From CBDCVY01 sp965223245 (GTDB lineage Bacteria; Nitrospinota; Nitrospinia; Nitrospinales; Nitrospinaceae), in the NCBI GenBank assembly GCA_965223245.1, contig CBDCVY010000013.1:3938952-4002951 (forward strand): a DNA stretch of 64,000 nt. The letters are read 5' to 3'. This document shows, one piece after another, positions 50,304-59,303 of the stretch; position 1 is the first letter of the stretch, and the number at the start of each line of letters is the position of its first letter. The notes under the pieces were generated by a model. The model was given only the letters and a program-made list of their open reading frames with translations. It was not told where the DNA came from and did not search any database. The translations under genes were made by a program, and so were the position numbers.

Positions 50304-51874
50304 GAGTAAATCGTATTCCTTTTATAAATTTTAACCAGATGTTGGTGATATCTGTATTTGTGCACTTTGCGTTTTTAACCATTATGATGTTTATGCCAAA
50401 AGCTCAATTAATGAAACAAAAAATAAAACCCGCTTTTATGGTTGATTTGATTGAAATACCGAAATCACCAAGCCAGGTATCTAAACCCCAGCCTGTTGTC
50501 GAAAAGAGTGTGACTCCAAAAGAAAAAATGCCTCCTGTGCAGAAAAAAGAGGTTCCTGAAAAACCGAAAGTTATTGCAAAACCTAAACCTGCTCCTGTGC
50601 AGAAAAAGGTGGCAGAAAAACCTAAAATGGAAGCTGTAAAAGAACCTCAACCTGAACCTCTTCCTGAATTAAAGCCTATTGTTCCTCCGAAACCTATTGT
50701 GACTCCTTTGATGGAAGCACCGAAACCTTTTGACTATCAGTTAAAGCCTGCACCAGAAATAAAAACTTCGGAGTTTAAGCGTAAGGAAATAGAAAATTAT
50801 CAGCCGGCGCAGATTCCGACTCAACAAGAGAAAGTTGTGAAACCTTCTCCTCAACCAGTGGCAAAACAGCCTGTTGCGAACCCATTACTTAAAAAATTAG
50901 ATGAAGTAGCAAAAATTGAGCCCCAGGTTTCCAAACCCAAACCGGTACCGGCAAAACCCACAAGGGATCCTTTATTAGACCAAACGTTTCAAGAGTTGAA
51001 TGAAATTAGACCCAAACCAAATTCAAATCCCAAAAAATCGGAATTCGTTGTACCCGTTCCTGCAAATGATCCTTTTGAAGATTTTGAAAATATAAAAATG
51101 AAAAAAGATATTCAAAGGGTTGTTCCTAGGCAAAACCAAGTGGTGCCAACCGTTCCCCAAAATCCTCAGGAAAAAGCTTTTGAGGCCTTAACTCAAAAAA
51201 AAGTCGAGTTAGATTCTGTAAAAACTCAACAACTTCCCAAGTCGATTCAAAAAGAATTAGCGGAATTGAAAAAGTTAAAAAGTAAGCCGGTGGTTGTTGC
51301 AAAATTAGATAAACATGTAGAGGTACGACAAAAACCTTCAAATAGAAAAAGTTTTGCTCCGATCTTAAATAAGAAGCTGGATTCCTTAAAGAAAAAGTCT
51401 ATTGAAGTTACGGTCGAAATAAATACTAGTAAGAATACTTCATCTCCAACTCCCACAGAATCGGTTTATAAAAGTCAAATTCGGAGTATTGAAGCACCGG
51501 ATTTAAAAACTCAGGTTGAAGTGGAAACTCCGGGGTCTTCTATTAAACAAGTTAAACCAATGGGAACTTCCAGAACTGCTCCCAAAGGTAAACCTTCGTC
51601 AAACGTGATTAATCATTATGCGGCGATGGTAAAAAGTCGTGTGCAAGAACATTGGAAAGATCCTATTGGTGGAGGAAAAGGCGTTATTTTAGTTTCTTTT
51701 TATGTGTTTCCTGAAGGTAATATTGACAGTCCAGTAATAATACAAGAATCCAATGATTTCCATTTGGATAATTTAGCGATTCGAGCAATCCAGGATTCAG
51801 CACCATTTCCTGTTTTTCCTGATGATTTAAGGATCCCCAACATGCGATTAACCTTGGAATTTAATTATGAATAA
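50300..51874 (+). CDS. tolA: TolA-type energy-transducing protein with long Pro/Lys-rich linker
   Basis: 524 aa. An N-terminal helix (LVISVFVHFAFLTIMMFMP, with a His in the TolA/TonB style) anchors it. Residues about 45-430 are a Lys/Pro/Glu/Val-rich, low-complexity periplasmic linker instead of the Ala/Lys helix of E. coli TolA. The C-terminal domain (HYAAMVKSRVQEHWKDP, GVILVSFYVFPEGNIDSP, AIRAIQDSAPFPVFPDDL) is TonB-like. The linker resembles TonB, but the operon place after tolQR and before tolB supports TolA. It overlaps tolB by 8 bases. Confidence 0.85.
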   Translation: MRVNRIPFINFNQMLVISVFVHFAFLTIMMFMPKAQLMKQKIKPAFMVDLIEIPKSPSQVSKPQPVVEKSVTPKEKMPPVQKKEVPEKPKVIAKPKPAPVQKKVAEKPKMEAVKEPQPEPLPELKPIVPPKPIVTPLMEAPKPFDYQLKPAPEIKTSEFKRKEIENYQPAQIPTQQEKVVKPSPQPVAKQPVANPLLKKLDEVAKIEPQVSKPKPVPAKPTRDPLLDQTFQELNEIRPKPNSNPKKSEFVVPVPANDPFEDFENIKMKKDIQRVVPRQNQVVPTVPQNPQEKAFEALTQKKVELDSVKTQQLPKSIQKELAELKKLKSKPVVVAKLDKHVEVRQKPSNRKSFAPILNKKLDSLKKKSIEVTVEINTSKNTSSPTPTESVYKSQIRSIEAPDLKTQVEVETPGSSIKQVKPMGTSRTAPKGKPSSNVINHYAAMVKSRVQEHWKDPIGGGKGVILVSFYVFPEGNIDSPVIIQESNDFHLDNLAIRAIQDSAPFPVFPDDLRIPNMRLTLEFNYE

Positions 51875-53210
51875 AATTCCCCTCAAAATTTTTAAATATT
51901 TGCTGATAACACTCATTGTCTTTAGCGTTCAATCAACAATTTACGCTCAGACTGATATTTTAATTGATCTTTCTAAAGAAACACGGGAAGAAGTGTCAAT
52001 TGCTGTTACTGGATTTCTGGCGACCACAGAAAATAGCGATCCTGAGGTGGGAGTTCAAGGGCGGAAAATTTTGGAGAATGATCTTAAGTTATTTGAGATT
52101 TTTGTCCCTCTAGATCATGAATCATTTAAAGAATTAGAAGACCTGGAAAATGCGCAAGGGGGGGTTAGTTATGGACAATGGAATTCTTTAGGTGCTCAAT
52201 GGTTAATTAAAACTCAATATGAATCACAAGGTAAAGATGGGAAAGTTAAATTTACCTTTCGTTTATATGATGTCATCAATGAACGCTTTCTGTTGGGAAA
52301 ACGTTACCAGGGTACCAGAAGCTTTATCCGAAAAATAATGCACCGATTTGCTGACAAGGTGATGGAGGAGTTAACGGGAAAGCCTGGTGTGGCAGAAACC
52401 CAAATTGCTTTTCTATCACGGACTGAGCAAGGCAAGGAAATGTATGCGGTTGACTTTGATGGAGCTAATATTTCAAAACTGACCGATGAAAAGTCTGTTG
52501 TTCTTTCCCCGGATTGGTCTCCCGATGGACGCTCAATCGTGTTTACCTCATTTCAGGATCATAATCCTGATTTAATAATGGTCGATTCGTCTGGTAGAAG
52601 AAGGCGGGTTTTATTAAAGTTACCTGGATTAAATTCGGCCCCTGCTTGGTCACCTGATGGAACCAAAATCTCTCTGGTATTGAGTAGGGATCAGAACTCT
52701 GAAATTTATATATTGAACCGTTGGAGAAAATTAACCCGGCTAACCCGTCATTTTAATATCGATACCTCTCCAAGTTGGTCTCCCGATGGTAAGAAAATTG
52801 CATTTACTTCAGATAGATCGGGGACAGGTCGTCCTCAGGTATATATTATGGATTCTGAAAATGGGGATAGGATGGGGGTTACGAGGATTTCTTATGGCTC
52901 CACCTATAATGACAATCCAGCTTGGTCCCCTGATGGAGATAAAATTGCTTACACGTCCTTGGTAGGGAAGGAGTTTCAAATAAAGATTTATTATCCCGAA
53001 TCCAAAAAGACCGTTCAAATTACCAGTGGGCCGGGAAGCAAAGAGGAGCCATCTTGGTCTCCAGATGGCAGGTTTATTGCCTATCACATGACTCAAGGCA
53101 AACAATCTTCCATTCAAGTACGGCGGATTGGAAGCCCTCAAAGTAGGCCGATAACAAAGCTTGATATAGCGGCATTTAGCCCTACATGGTCGCCTTATCC
53201 GAATAAATAG
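51867..53210 (+). CDS. tolB: Tol-Pal system beta-propeller protein TolB
   Basis: 447 aa periplasmic. Signal peptide about 1-27 (LLITLIVFSVQSTIYAQ). An N-terminal alpha/beta domain (about 28-165; ILENDLKLFEIFVPLD, GAQWLIKTQY) is followed by a WD-like six-blade propeller with repeats SPDWSPDGRSIVF, APAWSPDGTKISL, SPSWSPDGKKIAF, NPAWSPDGDKIAY, EPSWSPDGRFIAY and a final SPTWSPYPNK. It binds Pal and is released by TolA. Starts inside the end of tolA. A clear promoter for pal lies in the gap after it. Confidence 0.96.
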   Translation: MNKIPLKIFKYLLITLIVFSVQSTIYAQTDILIDLSKETREEVSIAVTGFLATTENSDPEVGVQGRKILENDLKLFEIFVPLDHESFKELEDLENAQGGVSYGQWNSLGAQWLIKTQYESQGKDGKVKFTFRLYDVINERFLLGKRYQGTRSFIRKIMHRFADKVMEELTGKPGVAETQIAFLSRTEQGKEMYAVDFDGANISKLTDEKSVVLSPDWSPDGRSIVFTSFQDHNPDLIMVDSSGRRRRVLLKLPGLNSAPAWSPDGTKISLVLSRDQNSEIYILNRWRKLTRLTRHFNIDTSPSWSPDGKKIAFTSDRSGTGRPQVYIMDSENGDRMGVTRISYGSTYNDNPAWSPDGDKIAYTSLVGKEFQIKIYYPESKKTVQITSGPGSKEEPSWSPDGRFIAYHMTQGKQSSIQVRRIGSPQSRPITKLDIAAFSPTWSPYPNK

Positions 53211-53327
53211 GTTTAGTCCTTAATCTCAGGGCGATCAAATTGTTCAAATTTGATTATTTTCGTTTATTAATGGGATAGATCTGTTGAGAAAGTAAATAAA
53301 AATATGGTCATTAAATAATTGATCTAT

Positions 53328-53357
53328 TTGACATTATTGATTTTGTTTTTCTATAAT
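53328..53357 (+). promoter_or_regulatory. consensus sigma70 promoter for pal
   Basis: A perfect TTGACA (53328-53333) and a perfect TATAAT (53352-53357) are spaced by 18 bases, about 138 bases before the pal ATG. A small hairpin with arms ATCAAATT/AATTTGAT (53234-53254) after tolB may end the upstream transcript. Together these suggest pal is transcribed apart from tolQRAB. Confidence 0.72.
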
Positions 53358-53495
53358 GGTAATTGTTTGTAAATTTGTCCCTTAAAGTTCGATCTTTTGA
53401 AATTTGTGTTTTGCTTTAGTAAAGAAATTCGATTAGGTATGATCGTTAGTTAAATAAATATTCATTTTTTTAAGGTTTCATCACGAGGTTTCAAT

Positions 53496-54623
53496 ATGGT
53501 AAGAAACAATTTAAACAAAAAGACAAAAAAGAATTACCTTCTAGTAGCACTTTTAGCGATTACAGTTGGTACAGGTTGTGCGAAAACTTTATCAGCTCCT
53601 CCCAGTCCCGAAGCAAATAACTCGGGCTCTACCGAGCTACAAGCAGAAAACGATGGGGGCACAAACTCACAAGAAGGCATTGATGAGTCAGGGTTTCAGG
53701 AAAAGGGATTTGATATCCAAGGGGATAACAGTCAAGTGGAATCATCTCCATTTATAACTGAAAGCTCTCCCGGTGATGGACCTATTCCAGCAGATGAACC
53801 GGATATGATGGCGTCTGATATGGGTGAAGGAGCGGCTCCTGATTTTGATGGGAATTCCTCACAATCAGATTTTGGAAGCGGAAACGCCGGAGCTATGGCT
53901 CTTCAAGATAAGCCCTATGAAGCGGACCCTTTTTCTGGTGGTTCAGGAAGCAATCAAAACTCTGACATGTCTGGAATGGAATCTGGAAATGGTATGATGG
54001 ACGGTTCATCCAATACGATGGCTTCGGACGGATCTTCACCTATAATGGCAGACTCTTTTACTGATTCTGGAAGCAATTCTGGTGATACTATGGCTGGTGG
54101 ATCAGGAACCATGGGTGATAGTTCAGGTTCCATGGGAAATGAGTCATCCAATGGCGGAAACTCATTTGATATTTTTGCAAATGAAGAAACCCCTCCAGTT
54201 AGTGATGGTGGAGCTTCTGGAGATGGAGGAATTGTTGCTGACTCAAACACAGGTGTTGAAGAAGCCAGATTATTGTCCTTCAAAAGTGAAGACCAATTGG
54301 CGGATATTCATTTTGATTTTGATCGTTATGATTTAGATGATAGTAATATGGAAATATTACGTAAAAACGCTGACTGGTTGAAAAGTAACCCAGCTACTAA
54401 AGTTGAAATTCAAGGTCATTGCGATGAAAGAGGAACTAACAACTATAATCTGACCTTAGGGGAACGACGAGCTTTGGCCACCAAGAAATACTTGGTTTCC
54501 TTAGGTGTGGAAGAAGACAGATTATTTACAATAAGCTATGGTGAGGAAAAGCCATTTTGTTTCGAAAGCGGTGAGAATTGCTGGAAAAATAATAGGCGAG
54601 CTCACTTTATGGTAGCAGAATAG
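53496..54623 (+). CDS. pal: peptidoglycan-associated lipoprotein Pal with long Ser/Gly/Asp linker
   Basis: 375 aa, more than twice the usual 170. A lipoprotein signal ends at VGTGCAK, so Cys is lipidated. Residues about 30-260 are low-complexity, rich in Ser, Gly, Asn, Asp and Met (SGNGMMDGSSNTMASDGSS for example), likely unfolded. The C-terminal 115 residues are an OmpA-like domain: DIHFDFDRYDLDDSN, VEIQGHCDERGTNNYNLTLG and NRRAHFMVAE, with the D and R that bind diaminopimelate. Pal ties the outer membrane to peptidoglycan; the long arm could span a wide periplasm. GAGG precedes the ATG. Confidence 0.9.
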   Translation: MVRNNLNKKTKKNYLLVALLAITVGTGCAKTLSAPPSPEANNSGSTELQAENDGGTNSQEGIDESGFQEKGFDIQGDNSQVESSPFITESSPGDGPIPADEPDMMASDMGEGAAPDFDGNSSQSDFGSGNAGAMALQDKPYEADPFSGGSGSNQNSDMSGMESGNGMMDGSSNTMASDGSSPIMADSFTDSGSNSGDTMAGGSGTMGDSSGSMGNESSNGGNSFDIFANEETPPVSDGGASGDGGIVADSNTGVEEARLLSFKSEDQLADIHFDFDRYDLDDSNMEILRKNADWLKSNPATKVEIQGHCDERGTNNYNLTLGERRALATKKYLVSLGVEEDRLFTISYGEEKPFCFESGENCWKNNRRAHFMVAE

Positions 54624-54672
54624 GACGGATTTATTAAATCTATTGTCCTAACCCAATTTTACTCTCAACTTT

Positions 54673-54713
54673 ATGACCGCAACGCGATATACTTGTTGCG
54701 GTCATTTTTTTTT
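54673..54713 (+). terminator. intrinsic terminator after pal
   Basis: An 11-bp perfect stem, ATGACCGCAAC (54673-54683) with GTTGCGGTCAT (54695-54705), an 11-base loop and a run of eight T. This is the strongest terminator in the window and separates pal from the coiled-coil gene. Confidence 0.88.
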
Positions 54714-54769
54714 CTATTTTATACTAGCCTGATTTTACTTCTAATCTCGGTTATTCATTCAACTTTTTT

Positions 54770-56620
54770 ATGGGGATGAGAAAGATGATGAAAAAATTTT
54801 TCTTACCTAGTGTTTTGTTTTTTATATTGGCCTCAAATAGCCATGCTCAGCTGTTTGGAAATGATGAAAAGATGGATAAATTGTTGACTCGCATTAAATT
54901 AATGAATGCGAGTCTTCAAGAAAGTGTTATTCCAAAAATAAATAGCCTTAACTCCGAGGTTAAAAATATTAATGGAGAAATCCAAAATATTAAAGTGAAT
55001 CAAGCAAAATTATTACAGCAGATGGATTATGTGAAAAGTTCATTTCCTGGTTTGCAAGGGGCAATTGAGCAAAATAGTTCCCAAATGATTGAGCAGGTTC
55101 AGCAAATGGATTTGCGTTTGGAGGATTTAGACTCACAAGTTAAAAAAGGGCTAACGAAACAGTTAAATGATTTAGCAATAACTCTAAATGATCAAGGAGT
55201 GAATCAGAAATCTCAACTGGACCAATTTGTTGTTGAACAAAAAGAAAGTATGAATCAATTGATTGGGGACCAAAAAAATGAAATGGGGAACCTCAAAACT
55301 GCTATGGGTAAACTGCAGGAGGGAGTGGGTTCCCATTTAATTCAGGTAAAAGACGCAGTAGCAAAAGAGATTGAACAAATTGTGCTAAGGAATGAAAAAT
55401 CGCTGAGTAGTTTTTCTAATAAAAATGACCATAATTTTGTTGCAGTGCAAAATGCTTTAAATAAACAAGGGGATCAGGTGAATCAGAAAATTGACGAGGC
55501 GATTACTGTCATTCAAGAAGTTGTTACAGCAGTAGAGGGAAATAAACAATCAATAGATGAAAGCTTCCAGGCCATTCAAGTCCAAAATGAAAGTGTGAAG
55601 GAAGGTTTGGGACAAGTGGACAGAAATACTCAGTTGATAGATCTAAAAAGTCAAAAAGTAGTAGAAGTGATTGAAAGTAGTTTGCAAAAGCAAACGGATA
55701 GTGATCTAAAACTCAATACATTAATTGGAAACCTCAATAAAGCAAATGAAAATGTTAATAGTAGTCGAGAGGCGATGTTGAGTCTGAAAAAAATTATGGA
55801 CCAAAAGTTGTCGCAGCTATCGGCAGTTGGTGGGACAAATCAGGGTAAATTTGAAAAGTTTGCACAAAGAATTGATTTGGTAAAAGACAATTTGTTGATT
55901 GCAGATACAAAATTAAATAAATTAGCCGATGGTTTAAAAGCCCTACAAGGACAAAGCATTTCATCCACCAAGGCTATAGTTTCAATGCAAGAAAAAGTTG
56001 CTCAAGTTCAAACTGCAAACCTACAAACAGATCAAAAGTTTAATAAACTCATCGACTCAACAAAATCCATGTTAGCTCATTCATCTAAGCTGGGTAAGGA
56101 TGTGCAGCTTTCTATGCAAAAAATAGACGCAGGGAGTAATCAGTCCAATTTAACGCAACAAAAAATAAACGAGTTGATAGATATTTTGAAAGCAATTGCA
56201 GTCAAACAAAATGAAATTGAAGAGAAGTTTAATAGTCAGCAATCAAATATTTTCCAAGCTCTATCTAGTTCAAATCAAGCTATCGAAAAATCCAAGGTTG
56301 AGTTGGTGAATTCTATAAATGGATCTAAAGTGCAGATTCAAAAGGATATAGGTGATTCAGCGGAACAACTTCATGCAGAGTTATCAAACTCTAAGGTAGA
56401 CATTGGTAAAGTTATTACTGCTTCTAGAAATGAGCTTTATCAGGCAGTTGCGACCGCAAGAAATGATTTAATGCAAAGTATAGCTACTTCGCATGGAGAG
56501 TCCAAAGCGTACTTAAATGATATTCGGACTATGTCTAATGCCAATAACGTTAAGAATGATAATATTCTCAACTCAATTCGAAGTACTCGTCGTACCAAGA
56601 AATCCACAGCCAAAAAATAG
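54770..56620 (+). CDS. exported long coiled-coil protein in cpoB position
   Basis: 616 aa. Signal peptide about 8-27 (FLPSVLFFILASNSHAQ), then FGNDEKMDKLLTRIKL and hundreds of residues with heptad-like Leu/Ile/Val spacing and high Gln, Asn, Ser, Lys content, ending in basic RRTKKSTAKK. It is all-helical, no enzyme domain. In many bacteria the gene after pal is cpoB (coiled coil plus TPR repeats); here I see the N-terminal coil (NSEVKNINGEIQNIKVNQAK) but no TPR. It may be a rod spanning the periplasm. Met1, Met3 and Met6 are all possible starts. Confidence 0.75.
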   Translation: MGMRKMMKKFFLPSVLFFILASNSHAQLFGNDEKMDKLLTRIKLMNASLQESVIPKINSLNSEVKNINGEIQNIKVNQAKLLQQMDYVKSSFPGLQGAIEQNSSQMIEQVQQMDLRLEDLDSQVKKGLTKQLNDLAITLNDQGVNQKSQLDQFVVEQKESMNQLIGDQKNEMGNLKTAMGKLQEGVGSHLIQVKDAVAKEIEQIVLRNEKSLSSFSNKNDHNFVAVQNALNKQGDQVNQKIDEAITVIQEVVTAVEGNKQSIDESFQAIQVQNESVKEGLGQVDRNTQLIDLKSQKVVEVIESSLQKQTDSDLKLNTLIGNLNKANENVNSSREAMLSLKKIMDQKLSQLSAVGGTNQGKFEKFAQRIDLVKDNLLIADTKLNKLADGLKALQGQSISSTKAIVSMQEKVAQVQTANLQTDQKFNKLIDSTKSMLAHSSKLGKDVQLSMQKIDAGSNQSNLTQQKINELIDILKAIAVKQNEIEEKFNSQQSNIFQALSSSNQAIEKSKVELVNSINGSKVQIQKDIGDSAEQLHAELSNSKVDIGKVITASRNELYQAVATARNDLMQSIATSHGESKAYLNDIRTMSNANNVKNDNILNSIRSTRRTKKSTAKK

Positions 56621-56733
56621 TTTAAAAAAGGCCGTGAATATCTAATAGAGGTTAGACTCGGGCTAGTTTGTTTGAATCCCGAATAGGAAAATATTGCCCT
56701 TTGTAAATATTTAGACTAGAAAAAGAAATTGTG

Positions 56734-56778
56734 AAAATCCTTTTATAGATTTTAAAAGGATTTTTGTGTTTTTTCTTT
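56734..56778 (+). terminator. intrinsic terminator before radA
   Basis: Arms AAAATCCTTTT (56734-56744) and AAAAGGATTTT (56754-56764) with a 9-base loop, then a T-rich run to 56778. It closes the coiled-coil transcript. Confidence 0.7.
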
Positions 56779-56832
56779 GGAATTAATGATTGGGCAATCT
56801 GCCTTGTTTGAGGTTAATGGGAATATTTAATA

Positions 56833-58206
56833 ATGGTGAAAAATCTTACAATTTATATTTGCCAATCTTGTGGACATAAAGCTCCGAAATGGTTAGGTAA
56901 ATGCCCCGAATGTTCTGAGTGGAACTCGTTGGTTGAGGAGAAAGTATCCTCCTCAAGTTCTTCACCCAAAAACTCACTTGCCCTCAATTTAAAGGTTTCT
57001 CCACTTCGACCGTTGAATGAAATTTCTTCAACCGCTCGGGAGAGAATGACAACCGGAATCGATGAATTTGATCGAACTTTGGGTGGGGGGATTGTTTCTG
57101 GCAGTTTAATCTTAATTGGGGGAGATCCGGGAATCGGAAAGTCTACTCTAGTCTTGCAAAGTATGGCTCAACTGGCGGAATCAGGTGAAACATTACTTTA
57201 TGTCTCTGGAGAGGAGTCTCTAGAGCAAATAAAAATGCGGGCGGATCGACTAAAAATTTCTTCAAATAATCTTTTGGTGTATTCAGAAATATGTATTGAA
57301 GAAGTTTTGAAGAAAGTAGATGAAATTAAGCCTGATTTGTTAGTTCTCGATTCCATTCAAACTTTTTTTACTTCAGAACTCCAGTCGGCACCCGGAAGTA
57401 TTGGCCAAGTTAGGGAGGTTGCTTTTAAGTTATTTAAGGAATGTAAACAAAGATCTCTGCCCGCCATTATTATTGGTCATATTACAAAAGAGGGAGCGAT
57501 TGCCGGACCTAAATCCTTAGAGCATATGGTAGATTGCGTATTATATTTTGAAGGTGAACGGGGTCATTCATTTCGTATTTTACGTGCTATCAAAAATCGA
57601 TTCGGCTCAACCCCTGAAATGGGCGTTTTTGAAATGGGATTGGAGGGACTTATTCCTGTATCCAATCCTTCAGAGATATTTTTAGCAGAACGTCCAGAGA
57701 ATTCAACCGGTTCGGTAATTGCAGCTACACTAGAAGGGAGCCGACCCCTTTTGGTAGAAGTGCAAGCTTTGGTAACAGCCTCTTCAACTGTCGGAATGCC
57801 AAGGAGGGTGACATCCAATTTAGACCCGAATCGGATTAATCTATTAGTGGCGATTATGGAAAAACGTTTAGAGCTAAATTTACAAAGGGAGGATATTTTT
57901 GTTAATTTAGCTGGAGGAATTAAGGTTACTGAACCTGCAATGGATTTAGCACTAGCTACTGCCATCGCCAGTAGTTTTCAAAATTTACCGGTTGATTCTA
58001 ATACGATAATGATAGGGGAAGTTGGTCTTACCGGAGAAGTAAGGTCCGTGATGCAATTGGATTCAAGGCTTAAAGAGGCTGCTAAATTAGGCTTTAAAAG
58101 AGTGGTGATTCCTGAATCCGCAAAGAAATCTAAATTTTTATCCAACCATTCAATAGAATTGATTTTTGTGAAAAGTTTGCAAGAAGCTTTTGAAGCGGTT
58201 TTATAA
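56833..58206 (+). CDS. radA: DNA repair protein RadA
   Basis: 457 aa. N-terminal zinc finger (ICQSCGHKAPKWLGKCPECSEW, two C-x2-C pairs), then a RecA-like ATPase with Walker A GGDPGIGKSTL, SGEESLEQIKMRADRL, and the RadA-only motif KNRFGSTPEMGVFEM, followed by a Lon-like domain (GLTGEVRSVMQL). It branch-migrates recombination intermediates. No radA neighbour of the sms-disA type is seen; the next gene, ispD, is 20 bases downstream on the same strand, the common radA/ispD linkage. Confidence 0.96.
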   Translation: MVKNLTIYICQSCGHKAPKWLGKCPECSEWNSLVEEKVSSSSSSPKNSLALNLKVSPLRPLNEISSTARERMTTGIDEFDRTLGGGIVSGSLILIGGDPGIGKSTLVLQSMAQLAESGETLLYVSGEESLEQIKMRADRLKISSNNLLVYSEICIEEVLKKVDEIKPDLLVLDSIQTFFTSELQSAPGSIGQVREVAFKLFKECKQRSLPAIIIGHITKEGAIAGPKSLEHMVDCVLYFEGERGHSFRILRAIKNRFGSTPEMGVFEMGLEGLIPVSNPSEIFLAERPENSTGSVIAATLEGSRPLLVEVQALVTASSTVGMPRRVTSNLDPNRINLLVAIMEKRLELNLQREDIFVNLAGGIKVTEPAMDLALATAIASSFQNLPVDSNTIMIGEVGLTGEVRSVMQLDSRLKEAAKLGFKRVVIPESAKKSKFLSNHSIELIFVKSLQEAFEAVL

Positions 58207-58226
58207 TTTCAGGTTCAAATTATTTT

Positions 58227-58913
58227 ATGAAAGTATGCGTAATTATTCCTGCAGCCGGTCAAGGCTTGAGAATGGGGGGAAGGACACCCAAACAGTTTCT
58301 TAATTTAAATGGAAAACCAATTCTTGACCATACGCTTCAAGCGTTACAACAATGTGATATTTTAAGCTCAATCATTCTATCCGTTCCTTTATCTGAAAAA
58401 GAAAATGTTGCAAAACAATGGCTTGGATCTCCCTCAAAAGTTCATCAGGTGGTTACGGGCGGTGAAAAAAGACAGGATTCAGTTTTTAATGGTTTTAAAG
58501 CCGTTGAACCTGATACCGATATTGTTGTGGTTCATGATGGAGTCCGGCCCTTTGTCACATCACAACTGATTGAGGAAATTATTAAAGCTGCTAAGAAATA
58601 TGGTGCAGCTATTACTGCTATTCCTGTAAATGACACTCTTAAAAAAGGAAAAGATAATTTTGTAGAAAATACGGTTTCGCGCGATGGGTTGTGGCGGGTT
58701 CAAACTCCCCAGGCATTTACATACAAACTACTAAACCAGGCATTTGAGAAAGCAAACCGAGATTCATTCTATGGGACTGATGAAGGAAGCTTAATTGAGC
58801 ATTTAGGAGAACCTGTTAAAATCGTAATGGGTTCGGAATGGAATATTAAAATTACTCGAATGGATGATTTGGTTCTTGGAGAGCACATAGCTAAAAAACT
58901 GTTTGATAAATAA
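58227..58913 (+). CDS. ispD: 2-C-methyl-D-erythritol 4-phosphate cytidylyltransferase
   Basis: 228 aa, normal length. IIPAAGQGLRMGGRTPKQFL is the nucleotide-binding loop with Arg and Lys that bind CTP; VVHDGVRPFV, IPVNDTLKKGK, LWRVQTPQAF and GTDEGSLIEHLGEPVKIVMGS complete the family pattern. It makes CDP-methylerythritol in the MEP isoprenoid pathway. ispF, which often follows, is not adjacent. Begins 20 bases after radA. Confidence 0.95.
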   Translation: MKVCVIIPAAGQGLRMGGRTPKQFLNLNGKPILDHTLQALQQCDILSSIILSVPLSEKENVAKQWLGSPSKVHQVVTGGEKRQDSVFNGFKAVEPDTDIVVVHDGVRPFVTSQLIEEIIKAAKKYGAAITAIPVNDTLKKGKDNFVENTVSRDGLWRVQTPQAFTYKLLNQAFEKANRDSFYGTDEGSLIEHLGEPVKIVMGSEWNIKITRMDDLVLGEHIAKKLFDK

Positions 58914-58935
58914 GTTTTTATAGGAGTTCAAAACT

Positions 58936-59172
58936 GTGAAAAGCCTATTAGTTGCAATTGCGGGATTCATTGCGTTGATCTATTTGTTGAATCCAACTGC
59001 CGGATTGTTTGAAATTATTCCTGATAATATGCCCTTGATAGGTAATTTAGATGAAGCTACGGCGGTTGCGATTATTTTGGCAGCTTTACGTTATTTTGGG
59101 ATCGACTTAACGGATTTTTTACGTAAATTTTTAAAGGAACCTTCTGATAAAAATGATCCGGAGAACAAATAG
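58936..59172 (+). CDS. small DUF1232-like membrane protein
   Basis: 78 aa. GTG start with AGGAG about 10 bases ahead. Two hydrophobic segments (SLLVAIAGFIALIYLLNP, LDEATAVAIILAALRYFGI) flank a D-x-x-P-x-I-G-x-L-D loop (DNMPLIGNLDE), the pattern of the DUF1232/YkvA group. The charged tail is cytosolic. Function unknown. It lies 22 bases after ispD on the same strand. Confidence 0.6.
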   Translation: MKSLLVAIAGFIALIYLLNPTAGLFEIIPDNMPLIGNLDEATAVAIILAALRYFGIDLTDFLRKFLKEPSDKNDPENK

Positions 59173-59303
59173 AATTCCTGAACTATAAAAATATTTTTGC
59201 TCCTCTGCCATTCCTAATGCATCTAACCTAAGTGTTTAACTTTTCTTTGTTCAAATTCATTTTAAAAACTTTATTTTATAAACTTACTGGAAGGAGGATT
59301 CCT

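Noticed and set aside
53586..54280. possible tandem repeat in pal
   Set aside because: Ser/Gly/Asp/Met-rich but without a regular unit; low complexity rather than a repeat array.
53954..54283. 109-aa minus-strand open frame inside pal
   Set aside because: Produced by the low-complexity linker; Pro/Glu/Ser-rich artefact.
56640..56690. tRNA-like T-arm (TTTGAATCCCGA) with a short CGGG/CCCG stem
   Set aside because: No acceptor or anticodon arm can be built around it; only a 5-bp hairpin remains.
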